From Hyaloscypha bicolor E (Eukaryota > Ascomycota > Leotiomycetes > Helotiales > Hyaloscyphaceae), in NCBI RefSeq assembly GCF_002865645.1, contig NW_020194515.1, positions 1,581,319 through 1,645,318 of the forward strand: a DNA stretch of 64,000 bases, read 5' to 3'. Within the stretch, counting starts at the first letter, position 1; the number at the start of each line of letters is the position of its first letter. A program made the translations under genes and the position numbers. The notes under the pieces are model-generated. The model made no database searches. It was not told the DNA's origin and saw nothing but the letters and a program-made list of their open reading frames with translations. Of this stretch, positions 1-9,232 are shown piece after piece.

Positions 1-21
1 GGTGGGGGCGAAGCGGCAGGA

Positions 22-603
22 GGGGGGGGGGCTACAGCTAATCCCCACAGCTAACCCCGTCCCTATAAATTAACCGATAGACTCGAGAAATTTTTAGACT
101 TTAATCTAAAAAGTTATATTCAGATTCGATCATATAATATTGGGAACATAATATTAGTGCACGAAAGATTGAATATTATTTTTCTAAGGAATTTTATCAT
201 AAAATTAAAATCCCTCAAATATATGATTAATTAATTCAAAATCAAAAACTCGGGATATTCCGGAATATTTAATACCCGAATATCCCGAGAATTTAGACCA
301 AAATCCCTGAAAAAGCGATTTAAAGATCCGAAAGAATTCGAATAGATATCCGATATTTTATATTTTGAAAATTAAAGAAATTAAATTTCTCGATAATGAT
401 TAGGTTTAAAATATTTTTCGAATATAAATTTATCGGAAATTAATCGCGATATTCCTTTATTTGTTCATAATTTAATATAGTTCTTAATTTAATTTTACTT
501 CTTTTTCGGTCTCAAAACCACAAGGACAGGCTCGCGGATCGGACGAGGGTTAGCTGTGGGGATTAGGACCATTAGCTGTGGGGATTAGCTGTGGCCCCCC
601 CCC
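22..603. mobile_element. Short AT-rich element with inverted-repeat ends (MITE-like)
   Basis: A run of G at 22-30 followed by GCTACAGCTAATCCCCACAG (31-50) is mirrored at the other end (541-603), where the same motif reads in reverse complement and finishes in a run of C. The right end carries the CCCCACAGCTAA motif in three partial copies, the left end in two. The interior (about 65-525) is strongly AT-rich with no usable reading frame. This is the layout of a non-autonomous inverted-repeat element. The superfamily is not identifiable and the target duplication is obscured by the G/C runs. Confidence 0.55.
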
Positions 604-1596
604 GCAAAATCAGAAAGGGGCAGGGGTCGTTTTAGTCTTTCCCACCCTTCCGTACCTGAGGCCCACGCGGGAGTGGTCTAATCTACCCTGCAGGTTCCTG
701 CTGCTGCCTGAATTCGTGCCTTGTTGCCTGAGATCACCTCCTGAAGCCACCTGAAGTCCCTGTAGTCCCCTGAAGCCCCCTAATGATCGTTCTGTGTCCC
801 AAGCACTGATGATTGGAATAAATGCCCCAAGTCCTCGCATAGCAGGCTCTGGAGCCTCGTATCAAAGTCCTCCAGGGCCTCCTGAAGCTGTCCGCACCCT
901 GGTGGCCCCCTTGCGGGATGCCAGGGAGCGGGCGGATATTATATCCCCAAGTCCCCTCCCGGTACACGCCACATCTGGGCATGTGAGTGTTCCGCTATTA
1001 TCTATATAAGAAAGGCCCCTGAGACCCGCTATTATACATGCCAAAAATAAGCTAAAAATAAAGAGAATAGAAACTGAAATTGCCCCAAAGTCCCGTCCGC
1101 AATAATTCTAAGCAATATATCGCACTAGTTAAAATAATAATTTGTCTTGTCCACTTTTTTGGTAAGTTAAATTACTTGTTCTTATATATCATATATCTCG
1201 GCCCGATAATTGCCCGTATTCGGATATAGCTATAAGAGTGACCTAAGTTCAGAAAGGCCTTTTATTTAAAGTTCTCTTTATTCTCGAGCTTTACTTATAT
1301 ATAACTAAAGGACTTTAATAGTTCTTTACTTACTATAAAGATAGCGATATAAGGGGCTAGCTTCTCGTTACTCAGAACCTTTTTGAGGTTTATAATAAAG
1401 TTCCTAATTCTGTTCCTGAATTATTTTCTGAGGTTTATAAAGGCAAAGCAAATAAATAAGATATAAAAGATATTTTAAATATTCCGGTTTCGGTTTCTGT
1501 AATTATATTTGCTTAGAATATATATATGTAATATATATATTACTTAAAGTATTTATAAATATTTATAAATACCTTAATTAGAATATAAGTAGGGGC
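604..1596. other. Non-coding stretch, AT-rich after 1,000
   Basis: The first 400 bases are GC-richer and hold only short overlapping frames on both strands with no recognisable product. From about 1,050 the base composition drops to that of RIP-affected repeats. No gene, RNA or clear repeat end was recognised. Confidence 0.5.
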
Positions 1597-3876
1597 TGTA
1601 ATAGTACTAGTTAGGGTTATATAAGGGCGGCTATTACCTGACTATAAAGATTACGGTATAAAGTAACGGGATTACAGGTATATATATAAATATAGGGCTA
1701 TTAATAGAGCCTGTAATATCTTACCGAGCCCTATAAGCCTTATAATTAGTCTAAATTAGAGATATAAAGCCTCTAAAGCCTACTAAAACTATCTATAGCC
1801 CGATTAGAAGGCTATATTAAGCTATAGGCTTTCTATGGGCCCTTAGTTCCTATATTTTTAAGCCTATATCCGCAATTAGTAGTAGAGTAAAGTAAGCTTT
1901 ATTCCCTTTTCTTATCTCTCTCGCAAGAGCTCTTTACTATTTGCTCTCTTTTTTACTCTTATTTCTTATATAAAAGCTAGTATTTATAGCTACTTTTAGT
2001 AATTTATTTGACTTTCCAGATTTATTAGATAGCTAATTAGAGCTTTTCCTTCTTTCTAATTTTAATAAATTAAAATATAGTAAAGCTATAAAAGATAAAA
2101 AGAATATTTAATATAATTTATTATTAGATTCAGAAAATAAAGATAATAACTTATTTATATTAAGCTTTATACTTTCTTTTTATTCTTCTTCTAATACTTC
2201 TATAGTTTTTATTATATTTGAGATTATATATAAAGAGTATATAACTAGTATAAGAATTAAGGCTATTTATATATTTGAGTAAAAGAAATCTATAAGTAAT
2301 ATTAAAAAAGCTATAGAAATATCTAGAACTCGTATTTATAAGCTTATAAGCCTTATTAGGTAATATAAAGAAAGAAAGAATAAGAATATATTTCTAGAAG
2401 TATATTATATTCTTAATTAATCCCGATTTGGCTAGCTAGTAATCTTACCTATTATAATTAAATATATCTTATAAGTTATATTTTAAAATTCGACTATATA
2501 AGGCTTTTCTTATATTATAATTATAAAGGAAATTAGAAAGAAGAGTTATAAAGTAATTATATAAATAGTTTAGAAAGTTCTTATTATAGCTATCTATTTT
2601 TAATATAAACTAATAATAAAGCCTGGCTTGAACGAATTTAGTGAAAAGAAGTAGTTAGATTAATATTTAATATATAAGAATTAGGAATTTAAAAACTAGA
2701 AAAATATAATTTTTTCAGATAAGATAATAGTTTAATTAGGGAATATAAGAGGAAAAAAAGAATATAGAGGCTTCCAGGGGAAGTATATAATAAGTATTAT
2801 ATTAGAAGATACTAAAAGGGCTTCTCTGAGTTTATATTTTGGGAATATTTCTTATATAATAAAAGAAGGCTATATTATATATAAGAAAAGGAAATAGTAT
2901 AGTAAAAAAAAATAGAAAAGCTAATTTAAATATAAGGAACTCCTTAATTAAGAAGGCAAATAAATAAAAATAAGAGAAATAATAAAGGAAATAGCTAAAG
3001 AAAGAAATAAAAGTATATAGAAAAAAGCCTAATAAAATAAGAAAAATATAAAAGTATAATAAGGAAACTAGAGCTTTTATAACAAAGAATAGATATAGAG
3101 GAATTAATTAGTACTATTACTAAAAGAAAATCTTAATTATAAAGCTCTTATCTTTTATAAAGAAATATTAGAAGAACTATTTCAAAATAATTATTTAAAA
3201 GAATAATACTTTAGTTTATAAATCTTATTATTAATAATAGATTTACAATTTCTGGAAGATTATAAAAATGCTATAGCTAAGTAACTTACCTAATTTAAAT
3301 ACTATTAAGCGTTTATAATACTATATAAAGAAAGAAACTATAAAGTAAGGGCCTACTAGTAATAGTAAGAAGCTCAGAGTAAGGTAAGAGAAATATTAGG
3401 AGAATATTCTATAAGCGAAAATTCAAGAATAGATTAAGGCAATTCCATATTACGTAAAAGAGATAATTAGATTAGAAGATAGAAATAAGTATAAGGAAGA
3501 ACGAAAAAAGAAATAGAAGAAAGTAGTAGTTTATAGCTAGAGTATATCTTTATTTATTACTAATTTGGTTAGCTAATTTAGCTCCCCTGGAATGTTTATT
3601 AATTAAGCGAAATACTCTTTAGGGGGCAAGTAAGATCTTATAGGGCTATTTAGTAGACTGCATATAATTATGCCCTGTAATCCCGTTACTTTATACCGCA
3701 ATCTTTGTAGTTTCACCTGGCTAGCCGGCATTTCAGTGGTTTTAGCTAGTATTTCCCTCCTTTTATCCCTTCTCCTTCTCTCTCTCTCTCCTTCTTTTCC
3801 TTAGCTTAGTATTCTCAATACATGGGATTTTCCTGGGTCTTTGAGCCCTGGCCATTGCCTCGTTCCCGCTGTTACA
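1597..3876 (+). repeat. Solo LTR split by a DNA transposon
   Basis: TGTAATAG at 1597 and GTTACA ending at 3876 form LTR-type TG...CA ends, flanked by a perfect 5-bp duplication GGGGC (1592-1596 and 3877-3881). When the Tc1/mariner insertion 1645-3707 is left out, about 215 bp remain, and these match the reverse complement of the solo LTR at 61,763-61,959. Shared landmarks are the ACCTGGCTAGCCGG block, a CT-rich stretch and CTTAGTATTCTCAATACATG. No internal retrotransposon region is attached, so this is a recombined solo LTR. Confidence 0.8.
1645..3707 (+). mobile_element. RIP-degraded Tc1/mariner-type transposon, 2,063 bp
   Basis: Terminal inverted repeats of about 35 bp (1645-1679 and 3673-3707) share AAAGATT, CGGTATAAAGTAACGGG and ATTACAGG. 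They differ mainly by C/T transitions and are flanked by TA on both sides (1643-1644, 3708-3709), the target duplication of this superfamily. Between about 1,990 and 3,540 on the plus strand lies a decayed transposase. It still shows a helix-turn-helix-like start, a KPGLNEFSEKK stretch and a FSDK (from FSDE) segment followed by a GNIRGKKEYRG region as in fungal Tc1-like DDE transposases. Many stops are TAG or TAA in place of Trp or Gln codons, as RIP produces. The element cannot move by itself. Confidence 0.8.
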
Positions 3877-3881
3877 GGGGC

Positions 3882-4417
3882 CACTACTCTGCTCTACTCT
3901 ATTTATTATTCACACTGACCAGATATCCTTGATACAGCGACAATTGCGGAGGTAGTCGAAGAACTGCTCGAAGAAGTGGCATTCCAAGTAGATGGCAACT
4001 TAGGCGTTGCTAATTAGGATGTAGTTACCGATGAGTCAAGTGCCAATGCCATCGTTTTTACTACAAGTACACGGGAAGTCACTATAGGAATATAACTAAG
4101 TATTAGTATATAGACTAGAAAGAGAATAGTAAGACTCAAGTACCCATCAGTACACCATCCATAAGCAAAGCCTATACCCTGATACGAATTAGCACAAGTG
4201 CTTCCAGACCCGCAGTAGCTCTGAGACCCGCAGTATAAATACAAAGCCAAAGCAATTCCTGGCCCTCGAGTCTATAATAAGATATAATTAGTACTATGGT
4301 AGCAGGGTATATTGGGTCTTTCTTACCCATAAACGCAGCGTTAAATGCCATTAGCACCTGCTGGGCATCCACTTACGATTGAAACTGCGCAGGACATATC
4401 CGCGTAGATACCCGAAG
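3882..4417 (-). other. Possible damaged 3' exons of the adjacent Ser/Thr-rich gene
   Basis: On the minus strand three short frames look protein-like but do not join cleanly. One has spaced cysteines (NASCVTS...DMSCAVS...GCPAGANG) and overlaps the end of the neighbouring reading frame. One begins VDAQQVLMAFNAAFMG and is followed by a textbook intron (GTAAGA, a CTAAT branch site, TTATAG). One has a YCGSQSYCGSGSTC pattern. Either the gene has small C-terminal exons I could not resolve, or its 3' end has decayed by frameshift. Confidence 0.3.
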
Positions 4418-5875
4418 TTACGCATGACGCATTCCTAGAAGGTGCCGAAGCAGCTGCCGACGAGTTGTCGATGGAGTAGATAGAGTTGCCTCTGCCACTA
4501 GCACAGAACTGCTGGTAGAGGTCTCTGCCACTATAGAGGTCCCTGCCGCTATAGAGGTCCCTGCCGCTATAGAGGTCCCTGCCGCTATAGAGGTCCCTGC
4601 CACTATAGAGGTCTCTACCACTAGCAGAGAACTGCTGGTAGAACTGCTGGTAGAGGTGCTGGTAGAGGTGCTGGTAGTCGTTGGAGAACTAAACTTTGTC
4701 GTGGGCGTACAAGGACAGCCTAAAAATTGCCCTGTGCAATTCCATTGGCCATCTTTGAGTAGGCCGTTGCAGTTGGGCAAGTCACAAAAGGTTATATAAT
4801 AGCTGCAGAATCCAGGTGTAAGAGCTGTTGCTGTACAATTACAGCCTGGCAAGAATTTCTGGCAAGTAGCGTTGACTGGAGCGCCGAGACCGGTGCCGTC
4901 TGTTGGAGGTGCTACTGTACCAAAACAGTATGGTGCGTTGCAATCGATATTATTGGGACAGCCGCCGTCTTCCCCCTGTTCTTCCAGGTCACGAGGATTA
5001 ATATATCCGCATGCCGCAAGTGTTGTGGTTGTTATTGTTGTTGTAGGGGAGCATCCTATCGTCTTCGAGGTGCTTGTGGTAACACAACCCTCACCTCCGT
5101 CAAAAGCAGTTGAGATACACTCTACCCAGTAATCATACCCAGTTTTTGTACCACATTTGCTGGAACTGGACGATGGGGTGGACGATGGAGTTTCAGTAGA
5201 GACAGAGCTCTCTTGTGGCTCACCATCCTCTCCTTCTACTATAGCGACCAGAGCGCCTTCTGCGATTGTGAGCGCTACAGGCTCACAATTGCGTTTTAGA
5301 TGTCCACCTGCATATCTGGGTTCTACACCTCCAGGTGCACACTCAGCTATTACAGTACCTCCCCCTTCTATGCCAAGAAACAAAGCGCCAGCCAAATCTC
5401 CTATAATGGCTGTTAATGTATGGTGGCAGCATATTGTAGTAGTCGCAATCGAAGTTGATATAATAGACCAAGAAGTCGATATAGTTGAGAATAAAGTTGG
5501 TGTAGATTTCGAGGGAATAGGTTTCGAGGAAGTTGATATAATAGACCGAGAAGTCGACGTCGTTGAGAATAAAGTTGGTGTAGATTTCGAGGGAATAGGT
5601 TTTGAGGGAATAGGTTTTGAGGAAATAGGTTTCGAGGAAGTTGATATCAAGTTCGAAAGGTTTGAATTTGAGGAAATTGATATAGAAGGCGAAGGCGTTA
5701 TTAACGAAGACGAGTTTAGATTGACAGGCGACATCCAAGAAGATAGAGAAGTAGCTTGAGATATCCTGTCCTGGAGAGATCTAGTTGAACTAGTCCCTTT
5801 TAGCTTGGCTTGGAGAGGAGAGCAAAAGCATATAAAAATAACAAAGCATAACAGAACACGGCCTGTAGCATGCAT
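4418..5875 (-). CDS. Secreted Ser/Thr-rich repeat protein with Cys-rich segments
   Basis: The frame is open from 6049, but the ATG at 5875 is the better start because it is followed at once by a signal peptide: MHATGRVLLCF, a hydrophobic run, then QAKLKG. The mature protein (about 460 residues) begins with a low-complexity Ser/Thr region holding repeats of SKPIPSK and STSWSIIST type. A central stretch with paired cysteines follows (CGTKTGYDYW, ECISTAFDGGEGC, TIGC), then a second Cys-rich block (FLPGCNCTATAL, FLGCPCTPTT). It ends in Ser/Thr repeats with five tandem 18-nt units encoding (I/V)(A/V)(A/E)(G/E)TS. The composition suggests an O-glycosylated cell-wall or extracellular protein. No catalytic domain was recognised. 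The last 19 residues look unnatural, and the true C-terminus may lie in another frame (see findings). Confidence is good for a secreted protein, low for function. Confidence 0.6.
   Translation of the reverse strand: MHATGRVLLCFVIFICFCSPLQAKLKGTSSTRSLQDRISQATSLSSWMSPVNLNSSSLITPSPSISISSNSNLSNLISTSSKPISSKPIPSKPIPSKSTPTLFSTTSTSRSIISTSSKPIPSKSTPTLFSTISTSWSIISTSIATTTICCHHTLTAIIGDLAGALFLGIEGGGTVIAECAPGGVEPRYAGGHLKRNCEPVALTIAEGALVAIVEGEDGEPQESSVSTETPSSTPSSSSSKCGTKTGYDYWVECISTAFDGGEGCVTTSTSKTIGCSPTTTITTTTLAACGYINPRDLEEQGEDGGCPNNIDCNAPYCFGTVAPPTDGTGLGAPVNATCQKFLPGCNCTATALTPGFCSYYITFCDLPNCNGLLKDGQWNCTGQFLGCPCTPTTKFSSPTTTSTSTSTSTSSSTSSSLLVVETSIVAGTSIAAGTSIAAGTSIAAGTSIVAETSTSSSVLVAEATLSTPSTTRRQLLRHLLGMRHA
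4508..4616 (-). repeat. 18-nt tandem repeat inside the Ser/Thr-rich gene
   Basis: Five to six copies of an 18-nt unit (AGAGGTCCCTGCCGCTAT with C/T variation) run in tandem within the coding region. They are flanked at 4620-4680 by degenerate 9- to 12-nt copies of CTGGTAGAG. All units are multiples of 3, so copy-number change keeps frame, but unequal slippage could shift it. Confidence 0.75.
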
Positions 5876-6049
5876 TGTGGTATTAGTAGCTAAAAGTATG
5901 GTTTGTATAGGGCAAAGAAGGAGCTGACAACGTAAAGATTTATATAACTGGACACGAATCGCAAGGGTAAACAAGGTTGAATTGCTCTTTACCTTTATCC
6001 TTGGATAAATAATTGTCACTAAAAGTTTATTTGCCACCTCGTTTACCAT

Positions 6050-6268
6050 ACAAAAACCCCTTGTCTGTGGACCCTTCAGGGTACAATTATTTCTCCTGGG
6101 ACAAAGATAGCTGTGCTACCCCTTAATTTCTAGGCTTGTACTTAAGGCTTAGCAAACTCTCAAGAAAAACGCTCTCTTAACAACTCAGCTAGATAGCAGC
6201 GACAAAGACGACCCAAGCGAAGCCGAGCCTGAGCCACTTTAGAGCCTATAAGGCTTATAAAGGTCTTA
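6050..6268. other. Upstream region of the Ser/Thr-rich gene
   Basis: No reading frame of interest. This is presumably the promoter and 5' leader of the minus-strand gene ending at 5875. No specific element was identified. Confidence 0.3.
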
Positions 6269-6445
6269 TCCCTCCGTCCGGCAGCCAAAACCTCAGCGCT
6301 AGCAGGGGGGTTCTACCAACCAAATCTACCGAAATTGCTATAGCGATACAAGGCTGTACAGGCCAGACAACGTAAAGGAGCGAATAAAAGCCGAGTATCT
6401 AGGGGTCCCTGTTGGCGCTGAGGTTTTGGCTGCCGGACGGAGGGA
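6269..6445. mobile_element. MITE with 34-bp inverted repeats and TA duplication (Stowaway-like ends)
   Basis: The ends are perfect inverted repeats (6266-6299 against 6415-6448), reading TCCCTCCGTCCGGCAGCCAA inward on both strands, with TA on each side (6267-6268 and 6446-6447). Length is 177 bp with no reading frame. TCCCTCCGTCC-type ends plus a TA target are the hallmark of non-autonomous Tc1/mariner elements such as Stowaway MITEs. The perfect repeats imply a recent insertion or escape from RIP. Confidence 0.8.
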
Positions 6446-7240
6446 TAATTGCGCCGTTCATTTTAATCTCTTATAAGCCCTTGTAAATTAGTGGGCTTTA
6501 TTATTATTAAAGGCTTAAGTGTTTTATAGCTTTAGGCTATAATAATAATTTATATATTATACATTAATTTAATAAAAAAAGGATATTTTATTATTATTCT
6601 GTTTTTTAACTTTCTGTTAATTCAAGTTTTAAAATAACTGTATTTAATTTAAAGCTTAATATTAAAGAATTAGTGTTTTTTTATTTTAAATAAATTTATC
6701 TATTAAAACTAAAAGTTTAAAAATTAAAGACTTAGTATTTTATAATTAAGTCATAAACTTTATTAAAACTAGGATTTTTGTTTTAGTTTATATAAAATAT
6801 GAAATTAATTAAGGGGCTATTAAAGCTAGGTGGCCTACTAAAATTATAGGTCCTTAGCTACTGAAACTACCAGCCGGTCGGAGCTCGGCACCGTACTGGC
6901 TTTTACGCTTATACTAGTTTGCAGGGAGTGTATGCTATAATTACAGGGACCCTCAAGCTCCTATATGAAGCTCCTTAGGCTCTTATAGGGCCGAACGCAC
7001 TATATTACCCAGACTTATAGCCGCGGCCTTTATATTATCTTAGTTATCTTCGACCAGTTTGAAGTGTGATATCCTATAATGAATAATTGTTCTTATAGTA
7101 GCTTCTACAAATTTTCAAGCATGGTAAGTTCTCTATTAACCAAAGTAATATCTAAGCTGACTCAGGTAAGGGGCGTATCCAGCGGTTTACCAGTTTAGTC
7201 CTTTGCTTTTTAATATTCCAATTAGCACTCTCCCTCCCAG
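6446..7240. other. AT-rich intergenic stretch
   Basis: From 6,450 to 6,870 the sequence is very AT-rich and stop-dense, consistent with an old RIP-affected repeat. From 6,870 to 7,240 it is mixed. The open frame at 7156-7240 leads into the next gene and encodes a hydrophobic, signal-peptide-like run (FTSLVLCFLIFQLALSLPA) but has no ATG. Confidence 0.4.
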
Positions 7241-7245
7241 CTGAG

Positions 7246-8150
7246 GTGCTAGTGCTAGAATCTTTCAACGAATCACTTAACACGCAACCATTATCTATCC
7301 CAACTTTAAATTATCTTTCAGAGAGAGACACTTATTCTGATGCCATAGACAAAGGCCTAAACTACCTTTGTTTTCTCGAATTTCCATTCGGAACCCGCCA
7401 AAGTATTTATACAACGGATGATGATTTGAAAAAAAGCGGATGGGATCGGTACCCTGTCGAAGGTGCCCTGGGGAAGTTTGCGAATCTTGAGCCAGCATTT
7501 AACAGACTGGGTCTTACATATGATCCAGCTGACACTGTACAAATAACTTGGCAACACGACAGGGAAAGTCAAAACACGAAAGGCCAAACCGCTCCTGTAT
7601 GTTTTTATAGGCTCTATTAAAAATAATACTTGCTAATAACTGTCTATTCTAGCCATCGGAAGCAGCATACATTAACTATTACAATCTACGACATGGGTAC
7701 ATTGTTGCTGAGAGTAATTACGGGCCAGCATTCTGGTTTGATGAGGCGGGAATCCAAAACCCTATATACGCTGATGTAACGTATTGGTCTGATGTGGTAT
7801 TTGTCGAATGGCAATCTCAAGGAATAGATCGGGGGTTAGACATCAGAGAACTAAATTATGTCTTCCGGACTGAAGTTACTAACGCAGACACCATAGAGGT
7901 GATACAACGAATACTCGGGGGGAAGGTTAGGGTTTGGCCTGGCGTGGATGTCCAGATGAGCGACGCAGCTGGACTAGCGATGCTTGGGACTCCAAACGGT
8001 CGTGGAGTAGCATGGCTGCTTGCAACCCATAAAGAACAATTCGGCAAAAGGACAATTGAATCTGTAACGGTGTGGTCGGATCCCGACGACTCGGATGACC
8101 CCCAACCTCTTTACTACGCTTACTTTAGAATTGTGCCTTTGGGCGGTTGA
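7246..8150 (+). CDS. Two-exon conserved hypothetical protein, probably secreted
   Basis: Exon 1 ends at 7596 and exon 2 runs 7653-8150. The 56-nt intron has donor GTATGT, branch TTGCTAATAAC and acceptor TTCTAG, and joins codons in phase 0 (QTAP|PSEAAYINYYNLRHG). The product is at least 282 residues of ordinary globular composition, with EFPFGTRQSIY, GPAFWFDEAG and GLAMLGTPNGRGVAWLL as distinctive segments. No family could be named. The first listed codon is GTG, so the real start is upstream. An open frame back to 7156 encodes a hydrophobic leader ending LSLPAE, which looks like a signal peptide, but no in-frame ATG was found. A 5' exon, an ATG lost by mutation, or a different acceptor (7240) are all possible. 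Confidence 0.65.
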
Positions 8151-8160
8151 TTTAGGTTAG

Positions 8161-8196
8161 GGCTGCGAGGGCTGCGAGGGCTGCGAGGGCTGCGGG
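8161..8196 (+). repeat. 9-bp tandem repeat (GGCTGCGAG)x4
   Basis: Four tandem copies of GGCTGCGAG directly after the stop codon of the two-exon gene, fading into GC-rich sequence. It is probably in the 3' UTR. No function is implied. Confidence 0.85.
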
Positions 8197-8520
8197 TGCT
8201 GGGGGTGGAGCGACACAAGCAACGCAGGCGCGCACAGGCGGATTGGGACGCGCTCGGGAACAGAAGGGCAACCGGACCAGGCGAATCGAATGGGCCTATT
8301 TGCTGAACAATGCGACCAGTGGTTGTTGAGTTATACATTGAATTTGTCTTTTAATTTTTGGCGGAGCGAGCTACAATTGCCAGATCACTCTTTATACCCC
8401 TGGATAGCCTGGGCGAGGACCAGATTATTCAAGTGTAGTTCGGGCTTGTCGAAAATTTCGTACAGCTCTGCAGGAGGCAAGCAACCCCTTACTAGTATAA
8501 GGCGCCAAAGTCAATAGGGC

Positions 8521-8714
8521 GACCAAAAACAAGTCGCCTGTATAGTAATACGGATGCGGAGGACGACGATGACAACGCGGATATCTCTCAGGAGGAAGCA
8601 GAGGAGACAAATATGGATTAGGATGCGAAAACCCTAGTGAACGATAAGTCTGATGTGGAATCTATTGCTGCTAAGGAATTCAGAGAGCCGTCAATAGCCC
8701 CCGAGCTATTCTGA
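8521..8714 (+). pseudogene. Coding-like acidic fragment with one in-frame TAG
   Basis: One frame reads RPKTSRLYSNTDAEDDDDNA then an acidic and Ser-rich stretch, interrupted by a TAG after TNMD, and continues DAKTLVNDKSDVESIAAKEF to a TGA. The composition is that of a disordered protein segment rather than random sequence. It has no ATG, no splice partners and no recognised family. It could be a gene relic or chance. Confidence 0.25.
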
Positions 8715-9232
8715 AGCAGGACCGCGAAAACGGGAGCTCTCGGCTAGCACCTCCGAGTTTAGTACCTTCACTCTCGGGCTGCCGGTGAGGGCTTTGTATG
8801 TCCTTACAAAGGATACTTAGCCTCCTTGGGGAGTGCGATGCATTTCTTGAGCCACACGGCACGTCAGTATAATCTGTCCCTTTAACATGGTTACTGGACG
8901 GTCATACCCAAGGCTATCCCTAACTTCGCTCCCAGATCGGCGGTCATTAGTCATTTTAAGGATGCTGTTGGAAGCCGCGGTCGAGGAACTAGAAGACTGG
9001 GAGGGTAACTCCTTGCCAGCTTGTGCATAAAATTGAAAAGGTGCTCGTTAACATCATAACGAGGGAGGGATTTCACTGACACATGGATGGGCTCTTTACT
9101 AGATGGAGGCGCGAGACAAATTCTGTTATCGATGCATGTTTTGAGACGGAGAGAGCTTGCTATTACTTCATGTCCATACTTGTATTTCTTCTAGTACTAG
9201 AACCCGCCATTCGGCTACTAATTGCATAACAG
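8715..9232. other. Intergenic, nothing recognised
   Basis: Short overlapping frames only. It includes the region downstream of the dynamin-like gene. Confidence 0.4.

Noticed and set aside
5157..5759. 200-codon plus-strand ORF opposite the Ser/Thr-rich gene
   Set aside because: It is the antisense of a repeat-rich coding region; its acidic repeats mirror the Ser/Thr codons.
7241..7250. GTG at 7,246 as a true start codon
   Set aside because: Fungal nuclear genes do not normally start at GTG; the open frame extends upstream, so the start is listed as unresolved.
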